Below, one piece after another: positions 40,090 to 51,657 of a stretch of DNA of 64,000 bases. The notes under the pieces are model-generated. The model worked only from the letters and a program-made list of their open reading frames with translations, was not told the DNA's origin and did no database searches. The translations under genes were made by a program, and so were the position numbers. Source of the DNA: Phytomonas francai (lineage: Eukaryota > Euglenozoa > Kinetoplastea > Trypanosomatida > Trypanosomatidae); contig MJCC01000009.1 of assembly GCA_001766655.1 (NCBI GenBank), forward strand, positions 419,324-483,323, given 5' to 3'. Every line of letters starts with the position of its first letter. Position 1 is the first letter of the stretch.

Positions 40090-41476
40090 GCTTATGTGAG
40101 CAGTAAATGGTGTATTGTTTTTTTTTATTCCTATAGATTATGTGTTTCTCAATGCGGGGAAAATATACCAATTTCGATTCGAACACGTACAACCTGGTGA
40201 AGATAAGGCGAGGTAAACAAAATGTTCACCAATCCCTCGGCAAGCACCAAATTTTCGGCTTTATAGAACTCTCTGTCGCGTATTTAAAATAAATAAAAAG
40301 AGAAAAACGTGAAACACTTTAAGCTCCAATGCGTGTGTATAACTTGAAAAAATATTCTATAACTATATGTAATATGTCACGTGGCTTAATTAATAATCTC
40401 CTAAGGGACGAGATATGTGACTCCTATGAATAAGCTAATATAAAATTAAAAGACTTGACTTTCCAAATATTTTTACAGAGAGTCCGATCTTTATTATGGC
40501 GGTTTAGAGGGTTACGTTGTGCTTGTTCGTGCTTCTCTTCGAGATTTAACACGCCTATATTTTCGTGGTGAAAGGAGAATGAATAGAAATGAAGCAAATG
40601 GTGATATTTGGTAAAAATGATCAAAAATAACAATTGAGGAAAATGATACTAAAAACATAAAAATCTTAGTGATAACAGTGCTTCGTGAATATATAGCTAT
40701 AAATGTTCGTTTTTTTTTTGGATTATTTATTGTAATAAGTGCATGTATTTGGATATGTGGGTAGAGCGTAAATAGTGTGATGGAAAAAACTTCATGTTCT
40801 AAACACCTCAAGATACATATTTTATCGATTCGAAATATTAAGCCTAACATTTTGTCCATATACTTACCCGGAAACATCAGCATAAAAAGAAGCCAATATA
40901 AAAATCATGGTGATATACGTCATCAGTTTGATGTACCAGTGAAATCTATGGTGGTAGGAAAGGGTTAATATATTGAATAAGGAAAACATAATGTATCAAG
41001 AAAAATGATATAAATAATCATGCGTTCAATATTAGACTTAAGCGAAAAGACTATGATTTTAATATTATGTCCTTAGCAAAAAAAAAGTTTGAGGCGATTA
41101 AAATGCGCTGTCAATGGAACTAGTGACCCTTTATTCCGTAGTGAAACTTAGTATTAAACAACGATAAATTCTTTCATTGTGACTTGTTATCACTACATGT
41201 ACGTGCTAACACCATGGAATCAAATTTATGTTTCCTGCACAAATGCGCTGCAATTTTGTAGATTGTGTGTCACTTTCCTTTATGGAGGGTATACAGTGGA
41301 TTTTGATTCTCTCCTACCACCATCATGGATTTATGTAGTCAAATTCCGGCAAGCATCGCTTCATGGTATTTAGCGTGAACGGGAAGGTTAAACATCCCTC
41401 ACGCACAGTCGTAGAACATCTCTTTAACGTTTTCCATCAATACTTAACCTGTGGCACAAAAAGACTTCAGTGTATT
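40090..41476. other. 1.4-kb AT-rich spacer
   Basis: AT-rich, with T-runs around 40117-40126 and 40712-40720. No protein or RNA gene could be supported. Confidence 0.55.
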
Positions 41477-43327
41477 TCACGGGAGCACCTCGGTGGGCGT
41501 TTCCATATTGTGTAACCCCCACATAACCTTTAGCATGCTCCTCATCGCAGCATCCATTCCAGAGTAGCCCGGGAAGTAGTTAACATCGATGATCACCGGT
41601 ACCGAACCCATTAAATAAGTTGTTGGGGCACCCGTTCGCGGATCAAACATTGAGTCGGGATTGTGTGAATCCGTTGTTGAAGGTACCACGGGTGGGGTCT
41701 GATAGCTGATAGCTGACCCCTTGGTGTAGCCGATGCCCTTTGGGTAAGCCTCAACCTGGTGCCGATGAGCCAAAGAGGAGGGTACTAAAAGAATATCAAA
41801 TCCGTAGAGATTCAGCCCGAGGCCGCGCTGACTTGACAACTCCTCGACCAGCCTAGCGACGGCGGTCCATGCGGGAGTCCCTACAGCGAAAAACGTCTCC
41901 CAGAGCCTGGTAAGTACACCGAAACTTAGGGGAGTCTCCTGCTGCTGAACCTCAGCCCCATTGTAGGGTGAGTTAGACAGGGACTCCTGCCTTGCAGCCC
42001 CTGTCCCGAGCAAGGACAGCCCGTCCAGGGAGAACAACTCCTTGTTCTGCGAGTTAATCCTGACAGGCCTGTCAAAGCCGTCCTTGGAACCAACTCGGTC
42101 CAGTATCAAGGACAAAAGCTTGTTTGTGGGCTTTACCTTTATAAAGATATCCGACCCAACGCAGTACACTTTTACAACGACAGGGAAGGCACATGCGTAG
42201 AACTCCTGTATGATGTATGCCGAGGACTCTACTGCGAGCGCAGCCCGGACCTGGGGTGGTACACAAACCTCTGCATTTGAACTCTTCCAGATCACCAAAT
42301 CATGCGTGTAGGTTGGCCCTGTGCACTCATCCGGCTTAGCAACCCACCACTTACCGCCATAAAAATGACTGGCAGAGTGCCTCTGAGGTTCCCCGGTGTC
42401 GAGCGCAGAGGAAGCTGTATCTATAGGTGTAATGACAGGCTTGAGAGCCGTGCCCATAGCTGTACTACTACCAACTTCAAGCTCACCCTTACATATTTGG
42501 GTCTCCGAAGTGTAATGAAATTTACAATGAAAAGTGTGTGGAATCAAAATCAATGAATGATGCCTGTTATCGACACCGTCAAGCAAATCGTACACCATGG
42601 AGCGCATGGAAAGCACCTGTATCTTATCAATGGGATCTAACACAATCAGAGGTGGTCGCCTGAGAAACATTCGAAGTTGGCGAACTTTATCGCACCACTC
42701 ATGCAGGGCGTGTGAGACCTCGAGCAGCCCATAGGTGGTGATCTTGTGTAGGATGATGTCCACATCCTCGGGACGCACGCTAGAACCCTCACCATTATCC
42801 CTCGATAGATCGTTTATCCTACCACTACTGCGTGTATCAGAGGTCTGGCTGTAAATTTCCGACAGAGACTCGTTTGGGTGTCTATGTTCATCATCGAAGC
42901 CGCATCGGTAGCTGGCATCACCGCCCCTCGTTCGTGGGAGAAGGCAAGACCCCTCACCCACGGAATCCTCAGTGATGGCAAACGTCTGATCCAAAACCAT
43001 TCGCTGGTGATGGGCATCGTAATTAAGACTAACAAAACGAAAGAAGCACGGTAGCATCAGCACGGATATTGGTAAAGCCTCTGCATTAACCTCTGATTCT
43101 GAATTCAAATCTGTGAGGTCATCGCAGGAGGTTCGCTCTATGTTACTATAACAATCGTCTTTCAGGTTAAATACCCGATGGGATGCTTCGAACTCACGAA
43201 GCACAGTGTTGTGTCTCACCGCAGCCTTCCTGAGGGCTTCAAAAGATTGTCTGTGTTTCTTAGCGCTACCACACACAGCGATGGTAAGAACTTTTTTCCC
43301 CGACATTCTTTGCGGCTCCGCTATCAT
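41477..43327 (-). CDS. Inositol tris/tetrakisphosphate kinase (ITPK)-like ATP-grasp protein
   Basis: 616 residues from the ATG at 43327, longer than animal ITPK1 because of insertions and an N-terminal extension. ITPK enzymes phosphorylate inositol polyphosphates at the 5/6 or 1 position. Family features in order are RPPLIVLDPIDKIQVLSMRSMVYDLL (near 215-245), a WWVAKPDECTGPTYTHDLVIW strand-loop region for the nucleotide (about 325-350), IIQEFYACAFPVVVKVYCVGSDIFIKVKP (about 375-405), and the metal-binding end IIDVNYFPGYSGM (about 585-597), equivalent to the DINAFPGY block. Asn and Asp of that last block bind magnesium. Polyphosphate inositols serve in phosphate signalling and mRNA export in kinetoplastids and yeast. 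Substrate specificity cannot be read from sequence. Confidence 0.88.
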   Translation of the reverse strand: MIAEPQRMSGKKVLTIAVCGSAKKHRQSFEALRKAAVRHNTVLREFEASHRVFNLKDDCYSNIERTSCDDLTDLNSESEVNAEALPISVLMLPCFFRFVSLNYDAHHQRMVLDQTFAITEDSVGEGSCLLPRTRGGDASYRCGFDDEHRHPNESLSEIYSQTSDTRSSGRINDLSRDNGEGSSVRPEDVDIILHKITTYGLLEVSHALHEWCDKVRQLRMFLRRPPLIVLDPIDKIQVLSMRSMVYDLLDGVDNRHHSLILIPHTFHCKFHYTSETQICKGELEVGSSTAMGTALKPVITPIDTASSALDTGEPQRHSASHFYGGKWWVAKPDECTGPTYTHDLVIWKSSNAEVCVPPQVRAALAVESSAYIIQEFYACAFPVVVKVYCVGSDIFIKVKPTNKLLSLILDRVGSKDGFDRPVRINSQNKELFSLDGLSLLGTGAARQESLSNSPYNGAEVQQQETPLSFGVLTRLWETFFAVGTPAWTAVARLVEELSSQRGLGLNLYGFDILLVPSSLAHRHQVEAYPKGIGYTKGSAISYQTPPVVPSTTDSHNPDSMFDPRTGAPTTYLMGSVPVIIDVNYFPGYSGMDAAMRSMLKVMWGLHNMETPTEVLP

Positions 43328-43839
43328 TAATATGACTCTCTCACTTCAGCTCCAGCCCCTGCTTGTTCTGCCTATTATATAACTATTAGGATGTATTCTG
43401 AACTTTAAAAATCCTGTTGTTTGAAAATATATCAATGCCTAGATGCTTGTGAATATCTTCCTTCACACAAAAAGAGCCTCGGATATCACTACAGCTGATA
43501 CCTCCTATGAAATTGGGCATAGTTTGGCAAAAAGGTATAGAAAGTGTAAATGGAATCTTGAAAAGGTACTATTAATAATATTGAACAAACGAAGATTAAT
43601 ACAGGAAAGGTGCGAATACCGCCCCCCGCCCCCCCCGTCCTTCTTTTTCATGGCAAACACAAACCTTTTATAGACCTGTATGTTCCCTTCCCTATACGTG
43701 AAAGGACGAATATGATATGTGCAGTGATGAAACTGCAACTAAATATGATACTCACATGCATATGAAAATTCGCATTTAGTTGCCTGTGTAGTTTGCCCAC
43801 ACGATGCCCCATCTTTATTTGATGACGTTCAACTTCAAT
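43328..43839. other. Spacer, no gene seen
   Basis: AT-rich with a short C-rich tract near 43620-43640. No gene is seen. Confidence 0.5.
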
Positions 43840-44949
43840 TTACTGTAATATTTTGGGTGTCAACACACTTACGGCCTGCGAAGCATAAGCCGGGTGATTG
43901 TAGTATACAAACCATAACCACTTCAATGAAGTTGTTGAATGCTGCTGATAAGCAACATTCTGTTTACCCACAACCATTTCAGGCGCCGTTTCCACTACAT
44001 CAAGTGATGGCCACGTGATCCACGATACGATAACCATGAAAAGACCAAAAATAAAGGACATTGTAAGGTGTGTGTTGGTAGCTTGCATAAGTCGACGATG
44101 TTCCCGCGCAAGCTTCTCCTGTTTCTCTGCTGGCATACGCCAACGTAAGAATTTCAAACAGCTGTTAAGAAGGAAAGAGTGTCGTGGCAGGGCACTCTTC
44201 CAAAGCCTCGCGGCACGCCATGTCATAAAATACAGACCTGTAAACAGAATGCATGGGTTAATAAGCAACTCCATTCCGCGTAGCCCACGACTATTCATTT
44301 GTGTTCCAAACTGACGATCCACTGTGTTTTTGGCTTTCTGTTCAATGCTAGAAAGCTCGATGATCAGTAAACGCAGCTCCCTGCTGGAAAGCGTGTGCGG
44401 CGGATACTCGTAAATATCCACAAGACCTCGTTCTTTGTCGAGTTTATAACCCGCGATCGGGCACACTGGCAATTCATCAAGTGTCATTATGCTTGTCTGA
44501 TGACCAGCTGTTTCACATGCATTTTTAAGCGGCACAACGCCTAACTTAGTGGTGTCATCGCTTGCATCGCTACTAGTAGCCCTGAGGGGTTGTGGGGGGT
44601 TCGCTGATGGAGGCTTTCCTTTAGAAAAAAACCTGTGACTTCCAAACAGGCTAGATATCCACGACGAACTAGAAGACGAGAAACCCTTTTCTAACGTCGT
44701 GGATCCCTCCCCTTGAGAGGATATCCCTGAGTTCTGCGCAGTTGTCAACCAGGTTGTGCCAGCGCAGCGATCACCTTGGCGCTCCTGAGTATTCTCCTTA
44801 TAACTAGAGCTCCCTTGGGAAGAGTAATCTTTAGGAGCGCTATCGGGAAGGGTAGCATGACTAGGAGAAAATATTGTGGCTATAGCCCTATTGGCTTCCT
44901 CAACCCTGGCCTTGTCAGAGGATTTCTGCAATTGGAATGGCCATCCCAT
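43840..44949 (-). CDS. Two-pass membrane protein of unknown function (369 aa)
   Basis: A complete frame from the ATG at 44949. The first 130 residues are polar with long Ser runs. A conserved-looking block at about 150-210 (LDELPVCPIAGYKLDKERGLVDIYEYPPHTLSSRELRLLIIEL) precedes the first hydrophobic segment (about 224-242, LLINPCILFTGLYFMTW) and a basic loop. The second segment is at about 295-315 (LTMSFIFGLFMVIVSWITW). The hairpin topology with a basic loop of about 50 residues resembles organelle inner-membrane or peroxisomal proteins. I do not recognise the family. Confidence 0.75.
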   Translation of the reverse strand: MGWPFQLQKSSDKARVEEANRAIATIFSPSHATLPDSAPKDYSSQGSSSYKENTQERQGDRCAGTTWLTTAQNSGISSQGEGSTTLEKGFSSSSSSWISSLFGSHRFFSKGKPPSANPPQPLRATSSDASDDTTKLGVVPLKNACETAGHQTSIMTLDELPVCPIAGYKLDKERGLVDIYEYPPHTLSSRELRLLIIELSSIEQKAKNTVDRQFGTQMNSRGLRGMELLINPCILFTGLYFMTWRAARLWKSALPRHSFLLNSCLKFLRWRMPAEKQEKLAREHRRLMQATNTHLTMSFIFGLFMVIVSWITWPSLDVVETAPEMVVGKQNVAYQQHSTTSLKWLWFVYYNHPAYASQAVSVLTPKILQ

Positions 44950-45451
44950 TAATTACTTTTCTATATTTAAATCTCCTTTTGTGCTGCTATTTTCAGAGAT
45001 GTGCTCAATCCTAGTGACTTCGTAAAACCACACAGGGAGAGTCATAAATAACGAAAGAGAGAAAGATAATAAATTCGAAAGTGATGGTTTATTCGAGATA
45101 CCCCTTAAGCCTTTCCATAATATCCTCTTTAATATGGTTCTAGAGAAGTCAAACATGAAAACTGCAAAGGAAAAAGAATCCATGTACGCTATCAATATTT
45201 AGATAGATAGATAGATAGATGCTTTTCTTATTTAAAACTGAACACGCTTTCCCTTTGAAACAGATAACTGTGAATAAAAAAGGGTACTATTTACATTAAA
45301 TGCAGTGAATAAAGTTTGTTTATCAAATCGAAATAGTACATGGTACAAAAAAAAAGAACACGCCGCCTTCCGGACCCTGTTTCCCTTTACTACAATACCT
45401 TCTATTGGAAGAATGCTCGACGGAATATTGGTATTAAAAAAGGGGGCGGCC
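44950..45451. other. Spacer with GATA repeat
   Basis: AT-rich; GATA/AGAT tetranucleotide units at 45201-45220. No gene is seen. Confidence 0.5.
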
Positions 45452-47737
45452 CTATATGGAAGCAATTGAAAGATGTAAATCGGTGTGACTGGCCCATGCC
45501 CGTGATGCAAGAGATTCAATAGTCCTCAAACGATACCACTCCGTGAATGCTTTAAATAGCTCCATTAGTCGGTCCTTGCGATTGTACAAGACAGCCATAA
45601 TATCTACTAAGCTCCATCCTATCATATGGAAAGACCCCTCCACCTTCATTTCTTGATCGCCTATATCAGATTCAGTGTCCTCCCTGTGAACCATAAAGCT
45701 TTCCAACGAGGAGGGCGCTCCCAAAAGTCCCGCCACATAAAGGCCACCTGCGTGAGTTCGACCGCTCTGGCATATTAAAAGATAAACCAGGAAATGACGC
45801 ATCTCGATTGGTAACGCTTTTTGGAGTGGCACAACAACCTCGAGACGCTTGGCAGTGTACGGATCCTTGAGAATTTTGTATATCGTTCTTAGGGCAACTT
45901 GGCAGTGCCTATCACAGGGGAACTGCATTGGCGCTCTCCCTTCTCCATCCCTTGCCTGTACTTGTAGCTTAGGGATTTCAAGGCCGGAATAACCTCCATT
46001 GTGCATGAGTGAGCACACTGCACCATGCTTTCCCTTGGAGCCTTGCCGGTGATCTCCACGAGCCTGTGCCTCTTCAGAGACATGACCAAGGGAATCTAAA
46101 GTGCGGCAATCCCCCTCGATTATATCGGAAGTGCCACTGGTGTGCTTTTTGAAGAGATGGTGAGCCATAGATTCATAGACATGATTCCACTCAGCATGTG
46201 ATTTTGCTTCGTTATGGGTGTGATACATAGCCTGCGCACACCAACGCGTTAACGCACCACAAAAAAGGACCTCATCACTTGCGTCTTTAAGATTCTGGGG
46301 GTTGTAATCATGAATATTAGGAGGGGAGACACCATCCAGCAGATATTCCACCATGTATTTTTTTATTTCTTCAATGCGCGCCTCGGATGCCTCGATGGCG
46401 GGCAACAACGTCCACTCCATTCTTCGACATACAAGACTGGAGACAACCCGATGGTACATGACCTCGAGATCCTGGGGAAGCTCCCAGACTGTGGAATCCG
46501 TTGGAAGCTGTCCGGAACAGGGCTTTATCTTACGAAATGATGCCCTAAGACGATCAAGATAGAAACGGAGAAGAGGCCCGTCGTGGTCGCGTGCCAAAGC
46601 CTCCTGAAGGAGCTGTGGTGTTGCATCAAGGGCCTGTAGCAGCACACGGACCCGATCCACTACTCGGTTGTACACAACTTCTCCCCCATGGTTTGACGAA
46701 CCGGCAAGAGGAGTCGTCTGGATACCACCAGTGGTACATTGAGTATTAAAAAACGGAAGCAGATCCACTCCATACTCAACACAGAGGTAGGCGGCCGCCG
46801 GCAGCACCCCATTTATAGGCTCATCATTAACTGTACGCGGCTCAATCTGGTAAGAAGCCAACAGGTAGTCCTTCATATGTTCGTTAATTTGTCTTACAAA
46901 ATCTGCCAAGAATGGATTTGTGGCATCAAATTGAGTATAGCACGGATCACTAATGCCACCATCAGGAGGTGAAGAGGTAAGTATTCGATATATGCTATGA
47001 ACATTTTCCCCAGGAATCTGACGAAGTAAGGGGAGATTTTGTGAGTGCGATAATGGGTGGTCTTCCGGCACACTTCCACACAGGGATTGTAGCCGAGCAA
47101 CCGTCCGTTTCGGCAATACATCCCAGTCCAAAACAACCTGCAGTGGTGGAGGCGTTGCTGCGCCGCCATTCCCATTTCTATAGAACCGCCACAACCAATC
47201 ACGGCGCATGCGCAATACCTTCAGAAGCTGGCCCGCAGTGTAAGCATAGATGGGGTTACCGGAGAGATCAATGTACTCGAGGGGTACGACGGCAAAAGCG
47301 CTGCCGTCGTCCTCCTGTCCCATCCGATCCCCATCTGCTGCGGCCGACACAATGGGCGTCATAGAAGTTGTGATGGCGTCTGCTTGTGTTGAGGATGCAA
47401 ATAGATCCACATACGTTGAGCTCGCCCTACATTTGGAAGCAGTAGCAGGCGCAGTGCGCAATGCGAATACTTCACAGAGGGATTTGACACCTAGCGGGCC
47501 ACAGCCAATGTTAGCTGCCTCTACACGTCGCACCCATAGCATATGAGGCAAGACACGAAAGCATGCTGCCGCCCCAGCATCTCCTAGATAGTTGTGTCGA
47601 AGATCTAAGCACGTTGGGTAGGCAGCCTCTACGTCGTCCATATAGTCCAAGCTCGTAAAATAGCGGACCAACTCGCTGTTAGATATACAGCCGACATCTT
47701 CACACGCATGTGTGTAAAGCTTTGTGAGGCCGCGCAT
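45452..47737 (-). CDS. Leucine-rich-repeat protein with long helical C-terminal region
   Basis: 761 residues from the ATG at 47737; nine further codons upstream begin with GTG. The N-terminal 180 residues contain degenerate leucine-rich repeats of the ribonuclease-inhibitor type (TCLDLRHNYLGDAGAAACFRVL and EYIDLSGNPIYAYTAGQLLKVLR). The remaining 550 residues have mixed helical character with no recognised domain. Similar LRR proteins without other domains are common in trypanosomatids and often belong to the flagellum or cytoskeleton. That placement is inference. No signal peptide is seen. Confidence 0.75.
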   Translation of the reverse strand: MRGLTKLYTHACEDVGCISNSELVRYFTSLDYMDDVEAAYPTCLDLRHNYLGDAGAAACFRVLPHMLWVRRVEAANIGCGPLGVKSLCEVFALRTAPATASKCRASSTYVDLFASSTQADAITTSMTPIVSAAADGDRMGQEDDGSAFAVVPLEYIDLSGNPIYAYTAGQLLKVLRMRRDWLWRFYRNGNGGAATPPPLQVVLDWDVLPKRTVARLQSLCGSVPEDHPLSHSQNLPLLRQIPGENVHSIYRILTSSPPDGGISDPCYTQFDATNPFLADFVRQINEHMKDYLLASYQIEPRTVNDEPINGVLPAAAYLCVEYGVDLLPFFNTQCTTGGIQTTPLAGSSNHGGEVVYNRVVDRVRVLLQALDATPQLLQEALARDHDGPLLRFYLDRLRASFRKIKPCSGQLPTDSTVWELPQDLEVMYHRVVSSLVCRRMEWTLLPAIEASEARIEEIKKYMVEYLLDGVSPPNIHDYNPQNLKDASDEVLFCGALTRWCAQAMYHTHNEAKSHAEWNHVYESMAHHLFKKHTSGTSDIIEGDCRTLDSLGHVSEEAQARGDHRQGSKGKHGAVCSLMHNGGYSGLEIPKLQVQARDGEGRAPMQFPCDRHCQVALRTIYKILKDPYTAKRLEVVVPLQKALPIEMRHFLVYLLICQSGRTHAGGLYVAGLLGAPSSLESFMVHREDTESDIGDQEMKVEGSFHMIGWSLVDIMAVLYNRKDRLMELFKAFTEWYRLRTIESLASRAWASHTDLHLSIASI

Positions 47738-48124
47738 GAGAAAACGACGATAGAATGCGCACACAGCACATAAAACAATAAACGTGAATGTCCTATAGAA
47801 ATATGTATGCAGCTTGATTCGTTGTATAGCTGCTTTTAATGCCTTACGCGGGAGTACCCACAGCGTACATAAAAACTTGGAAAATATAAAAGGTTATAGG
47901 GAAAAGACAGAAGGCGCCTTTGAGGATCAAGCGGCTTCAGAACTCAGAATGCGCATTCGCTAATGACAAAATATTGGAATAGAATGAGAAGGGTCCCAAA
48001 AAAGAGATAAAATACCAAATACCAATATCGAACCTCAAAAATATAGAATTCTTGTCACAGCACATAGGCAACACCAACATCACAAAAAAAAGAAAAATAA
48101 TCATGCTGTGCTCTCCTTTACACT
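47738..48124. other. Spacer, no gene seen
   Basis: AT-rich spacer between the large coiled-coil gene and the LRR gene. Nothing stands out. Confidence 0.5.
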
Positions 48125-51100
48125 TTACACCCCCGCCTCCCCACGCTTCAACGCCCCCGTTACGCAGCGATCCAACGCCTCAATCATACCCATGACCTCT
48201 GTTGCAAATGTCTCCGATGGAAAAGATACATGAACCTTCGAGGAATAGTTATCCGTGATGATAACGCTGTCCTCGGCACTGTCCTGGTGAAGGGGAGAAA
48301 AATGAGCATGCGGCATCGCGCCACGGTGAGCCCGCTCAAGGTAATCCTGCTGAATCGAGAGCTTCAAGGCGTCCTCGACGCTCTTCCCCTCGAGCCCAGG
48401 ACCTCCTGCAAAGCCTTTCGCTTGCTCAGAGGTAGCAGAAGCGTGGGATGGTTTCAGAACGGGTACGGGGTAAGTAGCACCCACGATTAACCCTAAAAGC
48501 GAGCCATTTGGACGATTTGGCTCACTGTTTGCAGCAACTCGCTCATTGTCACCCTTTTTGTCGTTTCGGATAGACGATAGTAGCGAAATATCAACTTCCG
48601 CGCTCAAAGCACACGCTGGATAGAGGCTTCTTGTCAGATTCAGTCCTCTCTCGGGCGTCACTTCATACGAATCTCTATATCCTACAAGGTGTTGTTCATT
48701 GAGAGGTGCACGTTTAACGCTTCCACCTGCCAAGGATAAAGGAGGCGTAGTGACCTCAGAGCCTGGGTCATATGTGGGGGGGCGGGGCTTTTCATCGCGA
48801 TCGAACAGACTGCGGTGGTTCGCCCCGGGTTCTAGAGTGTGATTAGAGGAGCGGTGAGGCGGAGTCATACGCAAAGTCAGTGAGGGCAGCGACCCATGCT
48901 CAAGGTAACCACCCGGGTGAAGAACATCGACAGTCTCTGCAACCTCTAAGAGCGCCCCCATGACAGAAATGAGCTCCCCGTTGCCCTCAGAATCTAGCAT
49001 CCGGCAAAGGGAATCTGACCAGACATCCGCGCCGGAGCGTCCACCCATGGCACCCGCCGTACACCTGCTGTGTAGCAAGCCGTTTCCCGACGCCAACGTT
49101 CTTCGCAATCGATCACGCCACCACCGTCTTTTAAGAAACCTGTTGTCCTTGTCTCGCTGGTTTAACACAGCATTGCGCAGTCGGTGGGCTGCCAAAACGG
49201 CAAGAACCCAGATCCTCAGACACTTTCGTCTACGTCTAGTTGATAATCTAGCACTTGAAAGATGAGCGAATGTGTTGTCGGTATATGTAATCCATTGTAG
49301 GTAACGATACAATAACTTTCGTTGTTGTATGACCGTTGCCAAGTCTGAAATAAGACCGCAACAAGCTGCCGCAAAGAAGAAGAGCATGTCGTTCCGCACC
49401 CCCACGCGCTTCTCCAGTTCCCCAATAAGCATTTCAGTGCCTGATTTCAGTTCAGTCTGGCCTCGCCGTGGTGTCGATACCATGTCTTGGAAAGTGCGTG
49501 AAGGAGTGAGAAGTCCTGTCTGTCGAAGTCCACGCGGCGGTAGGTGCGCCGGAGGCACGGTTTGATAGCACGGCTTCATCTCTGGGATTGATGTGGGTTT
49601 TATTTGGAGACTGGGCTCTCTATGGGCGTGCTGCCGCGATTGCACTGAGCTGGTTTTCTTTGGACTTCCACTAGAACCCTTCAGCAGGGTGTCGAAACGG
49701 CTCGTGTTCTCATTCAGCTGTGCCTTCCCTGATCCCCGGGCAATACTTGCCGCCCTGCAGTTATCTTGATCGGATACTTCAGTAGATACTGGTGTGTCTT
49801 GGCATCGTTGCTGGAGTTGCACCACGCAGCTCTGCACCGCTTCCCAGGTGGCGTCGCAGCCTAACCAATGGGCCAAACCACTCAGTCCATGCACAGATCC
49901 CACGTCAACCACCGTATTCTCCTCATGTTGGCGCACCGATCTCCCCGAAGGTTGTGTGTAAGTCTGTTGAAGCAATTCGATATCACTAAAAAGAGTGCTT
50001 TGAGCCTTGTGTGCGTCCTTAAGCTCTGCTAAGGCCTTTTGTCGTTCGTGACAAAGGTGCCGCCATACGGATCCAATACCCTGCAGAGATCGCAGTAGCG
50101 GCGTTAGTAACTGTTGCACAATTTCTCTGGTTGAAGCGACAGCATTTGCCGTGCCTTCCGTCTGTGTGCCATTCGACTGCAAGATCCTGTCAAAGCTCTC
50201 CACCCACGATTTCTCCAACTCTGCACCAGTCTGACCTAAAAGGTCTCTTCCTTCCTTCCCCTCAATACACAAGGAGGTGTCAATAGCTTGGAGTGATCGG
50301 ATATGCTCGAAAGTCTCATTTATGAGACTTTTGAGTGTCGAACTCAACTCGCGAACCGCATCTCCTGTGCAATGTAGGAGGCGAACGTAGTTGTCATTAG
50401 TCTCTTGCTTCTCATGTGTAAGCTCCAGCGCCCGTGAGTTGAGGCTCTGGAGATGCTGGTGCAGAGCTGCTGCCTGCTGCTCCGACAGGCCAAACTCATG
50501 CCAAACAGCCTCCTGCAGAAGCACTTTTTCAGCCTCAGACTTCTTCTGCTCCAATACAAGAGCAGCGACACGATCCCATGCCTCCTGCATCTTCTCCAGT
50601 AAGTCGTCGCGCTGAGATTTTAGTTCAATGAAATCGAGTTTTTCCTTTGCGTGTTCTCTTCGCTGCTCTTCCATCGATCGCTTACACGCCCGGAGCTGTT
50701 GGGAGGTCTCCTCTAGCTCAAGCACAACCGTACGTCTCTGGGTCTCAGAGGCCTGAAGACGGCCCTTTAGGGTGCTCAGATCATCTTTACAGTCAGCTAT
50801 TGTGGTACGCGCATGCAGAAGCTCCTTTTGTAAGCGCTCAATCTGTCCACGAAAACCGACTTCATCCTCAGTCCTTATTTCCATCCCCGGTGGAAGACTC
50901 TGAACGCTCATGTTGTAGCTCACATCTGTGCGGGGCGTGCCATGGTTAGTAATCGACACGTCCTTAAACGGAGTGGCAAGGTTATGCGTCATACTCAAGG
51001 GGGGTTGCACCGCAGCGTCTTTAGGGCCGGATAAGCAGTCCCCAAGAGGTCCTGTGCTACGGGCACCAGCGTCGTCCTTACCGCTGCTACGACGCTGAAC

Positions 51101-51184
51101 TCCGTGAACATTGCCGAAATAGCCCATTCCAGATGATGAACGAGTTGTTTCAAAGGAAGGTAGAGTTTCCATGAAACTGGACAT
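48125..51184 (-). CDS. Large coiled-coil protein of unknown function (1019 aa)
   Basis: The first ATG is at 51184; the frame upstream starts only at a GTG. Residues about 110-400 form a long coiled coil typical of cytoskeletal proteins. A basic, tryptophan-containing segment at about 620-700 (LLYRYLQWITYTDNTF, RRRRKCLRIWVLAVLAAHRLRNAV, RWWRDRLRRTL) looks like SFI1- or IQ-type helices that bind centrin or calmodulin. The rest is disordered with a conserved-looking C-terminal helix (ATEVMGMIEALDRCVTGALKRG). No catalytic domain is seen. A basal-body, flagellum or nuclear-envelope structural protein would fit, without certainty. Confidence 0.75.
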   Translation of the reverse strand: MSSFMETLPSFETTRSSSGMGYFGNVHGVQRRSSGKDDAGARSTGPLGDCLSGPKDAAVQPPLSMTHNLATPFKDVSITNHGTPRTDVSYNMSVQSLPPGMEIRTEDEVGFRGQIERLQKELLHARTTIADCKDDLSTLKGRLQASETQRRTVVLELEETSQQLRACKRSMEEQRREHAKEKLDFIELKSQRDDLLEKMQEAWDRVAALVLEQKKSEAEKVLLQEAVWHEFGLSEQQAAALHQHLQSLNSRALELTHEKQETNDNYVRLLHCTGDAVRELSSTLKSLINETFEHIRSLQAIDTSLCIEGKEGRDLLGQTGAELEKSWVESFDRILQSNGTQTEGTANAVASTREIVQQLLTPLLRSLQGIGSVWRHLCHERQKALAELKDAHKAQSTLFSDIELLQQTYTQPSGRSVRQHEENTVVDVGSVHGLSGLAHWLGCDATWEAVQSCVVQLQQRCQDTPVSTEVSDQDNCRAASIARGSGKAQLNENTSRFDTLLKGSSGSPKKTSSVQSRQHAHREPSLQIKPTSIPEMKPCYQTVPPAHLPPRGLRQTGLLTPSRTFQDMVSTPRRGQTELKSGTEMLIGELEKRVGVRNDMLFFFAAACCGLISDLATVIQQRKLLYRYLQWITYTDNTFAHLSSARLSTRRRRKCLRIWVLAVLAAHRLRNAVLNQRDKDNRFLKRRWWRDRLRRTLASGNGLLHSRCTAGAMGGRSGADVWSDSLCRMLDSEGNGELISVMGALLEVAETVDVLHPGGYLEHGSLPSLTLRMTPPHRSSNHTLEPGANHRSLFDRDEKPRPPTYDPGSEVTTPPLSLAGGSVKRAPLNEQHLVGYRDSYEVTPERGLNLTRSLYPACALSAEVDISLLSSIRNDKKGDNERVAANSEPNRPNGSLLGLIVGATYPVPVLKPSHASATSEQAKGFAGGPGLEGKSVEDALKLSIQQDYLERAHRGAMPHAHFSPLHQDSAEDSVIITDNYSSKVHVSFPSETFATEVMGMIEALDRCVTGALKRGEAGV

Positions 51185-51657
51185 TGCAAAACGCACGTCT
51201 ACTGTTATTGTTTACTTACACAATATATGTCTATGAACTCGAATATTTGCATGGCAAAATTATGTAGAAAAGTTTTTTTTTAAGAAAAACTATTGAATAT
51301 AACACTTATTCTAAATCCTATCTTTTTAGGTACTTGTATACGCGCGTCCTTCCCCACACACTTAGAAATGTAACCAAGCGGCGGATTAGTCTTATCTTCT
51401 TTTCCTAGGAAAAAGAAACATCAACGAATAAAAAGAATCGGACGCACACCACCCTCACCTAAAATCTAATGACGATACCCAGACAAGTTCAAGACCGATT
51501 ACGGTTATTACCCTTCACATTTCTTCCTTCGTCTCAAAAACTAAAGGGAGCATTCTATAGAAGATAATGCCTCCGCCTCGACATAACGCATCGGTCCGGA
51601 CATATCAACAAATAAATTTAAACAGACAATTTATTACGTGTTACTATGTGCGAGAGT
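51185..51657. other. Spacer, no gene seen
   Basis: AT-rich spacer with a T-run near 51272-51281. It separates the nucleoporin-like and coiled-coil genes. Confidence 0.5.
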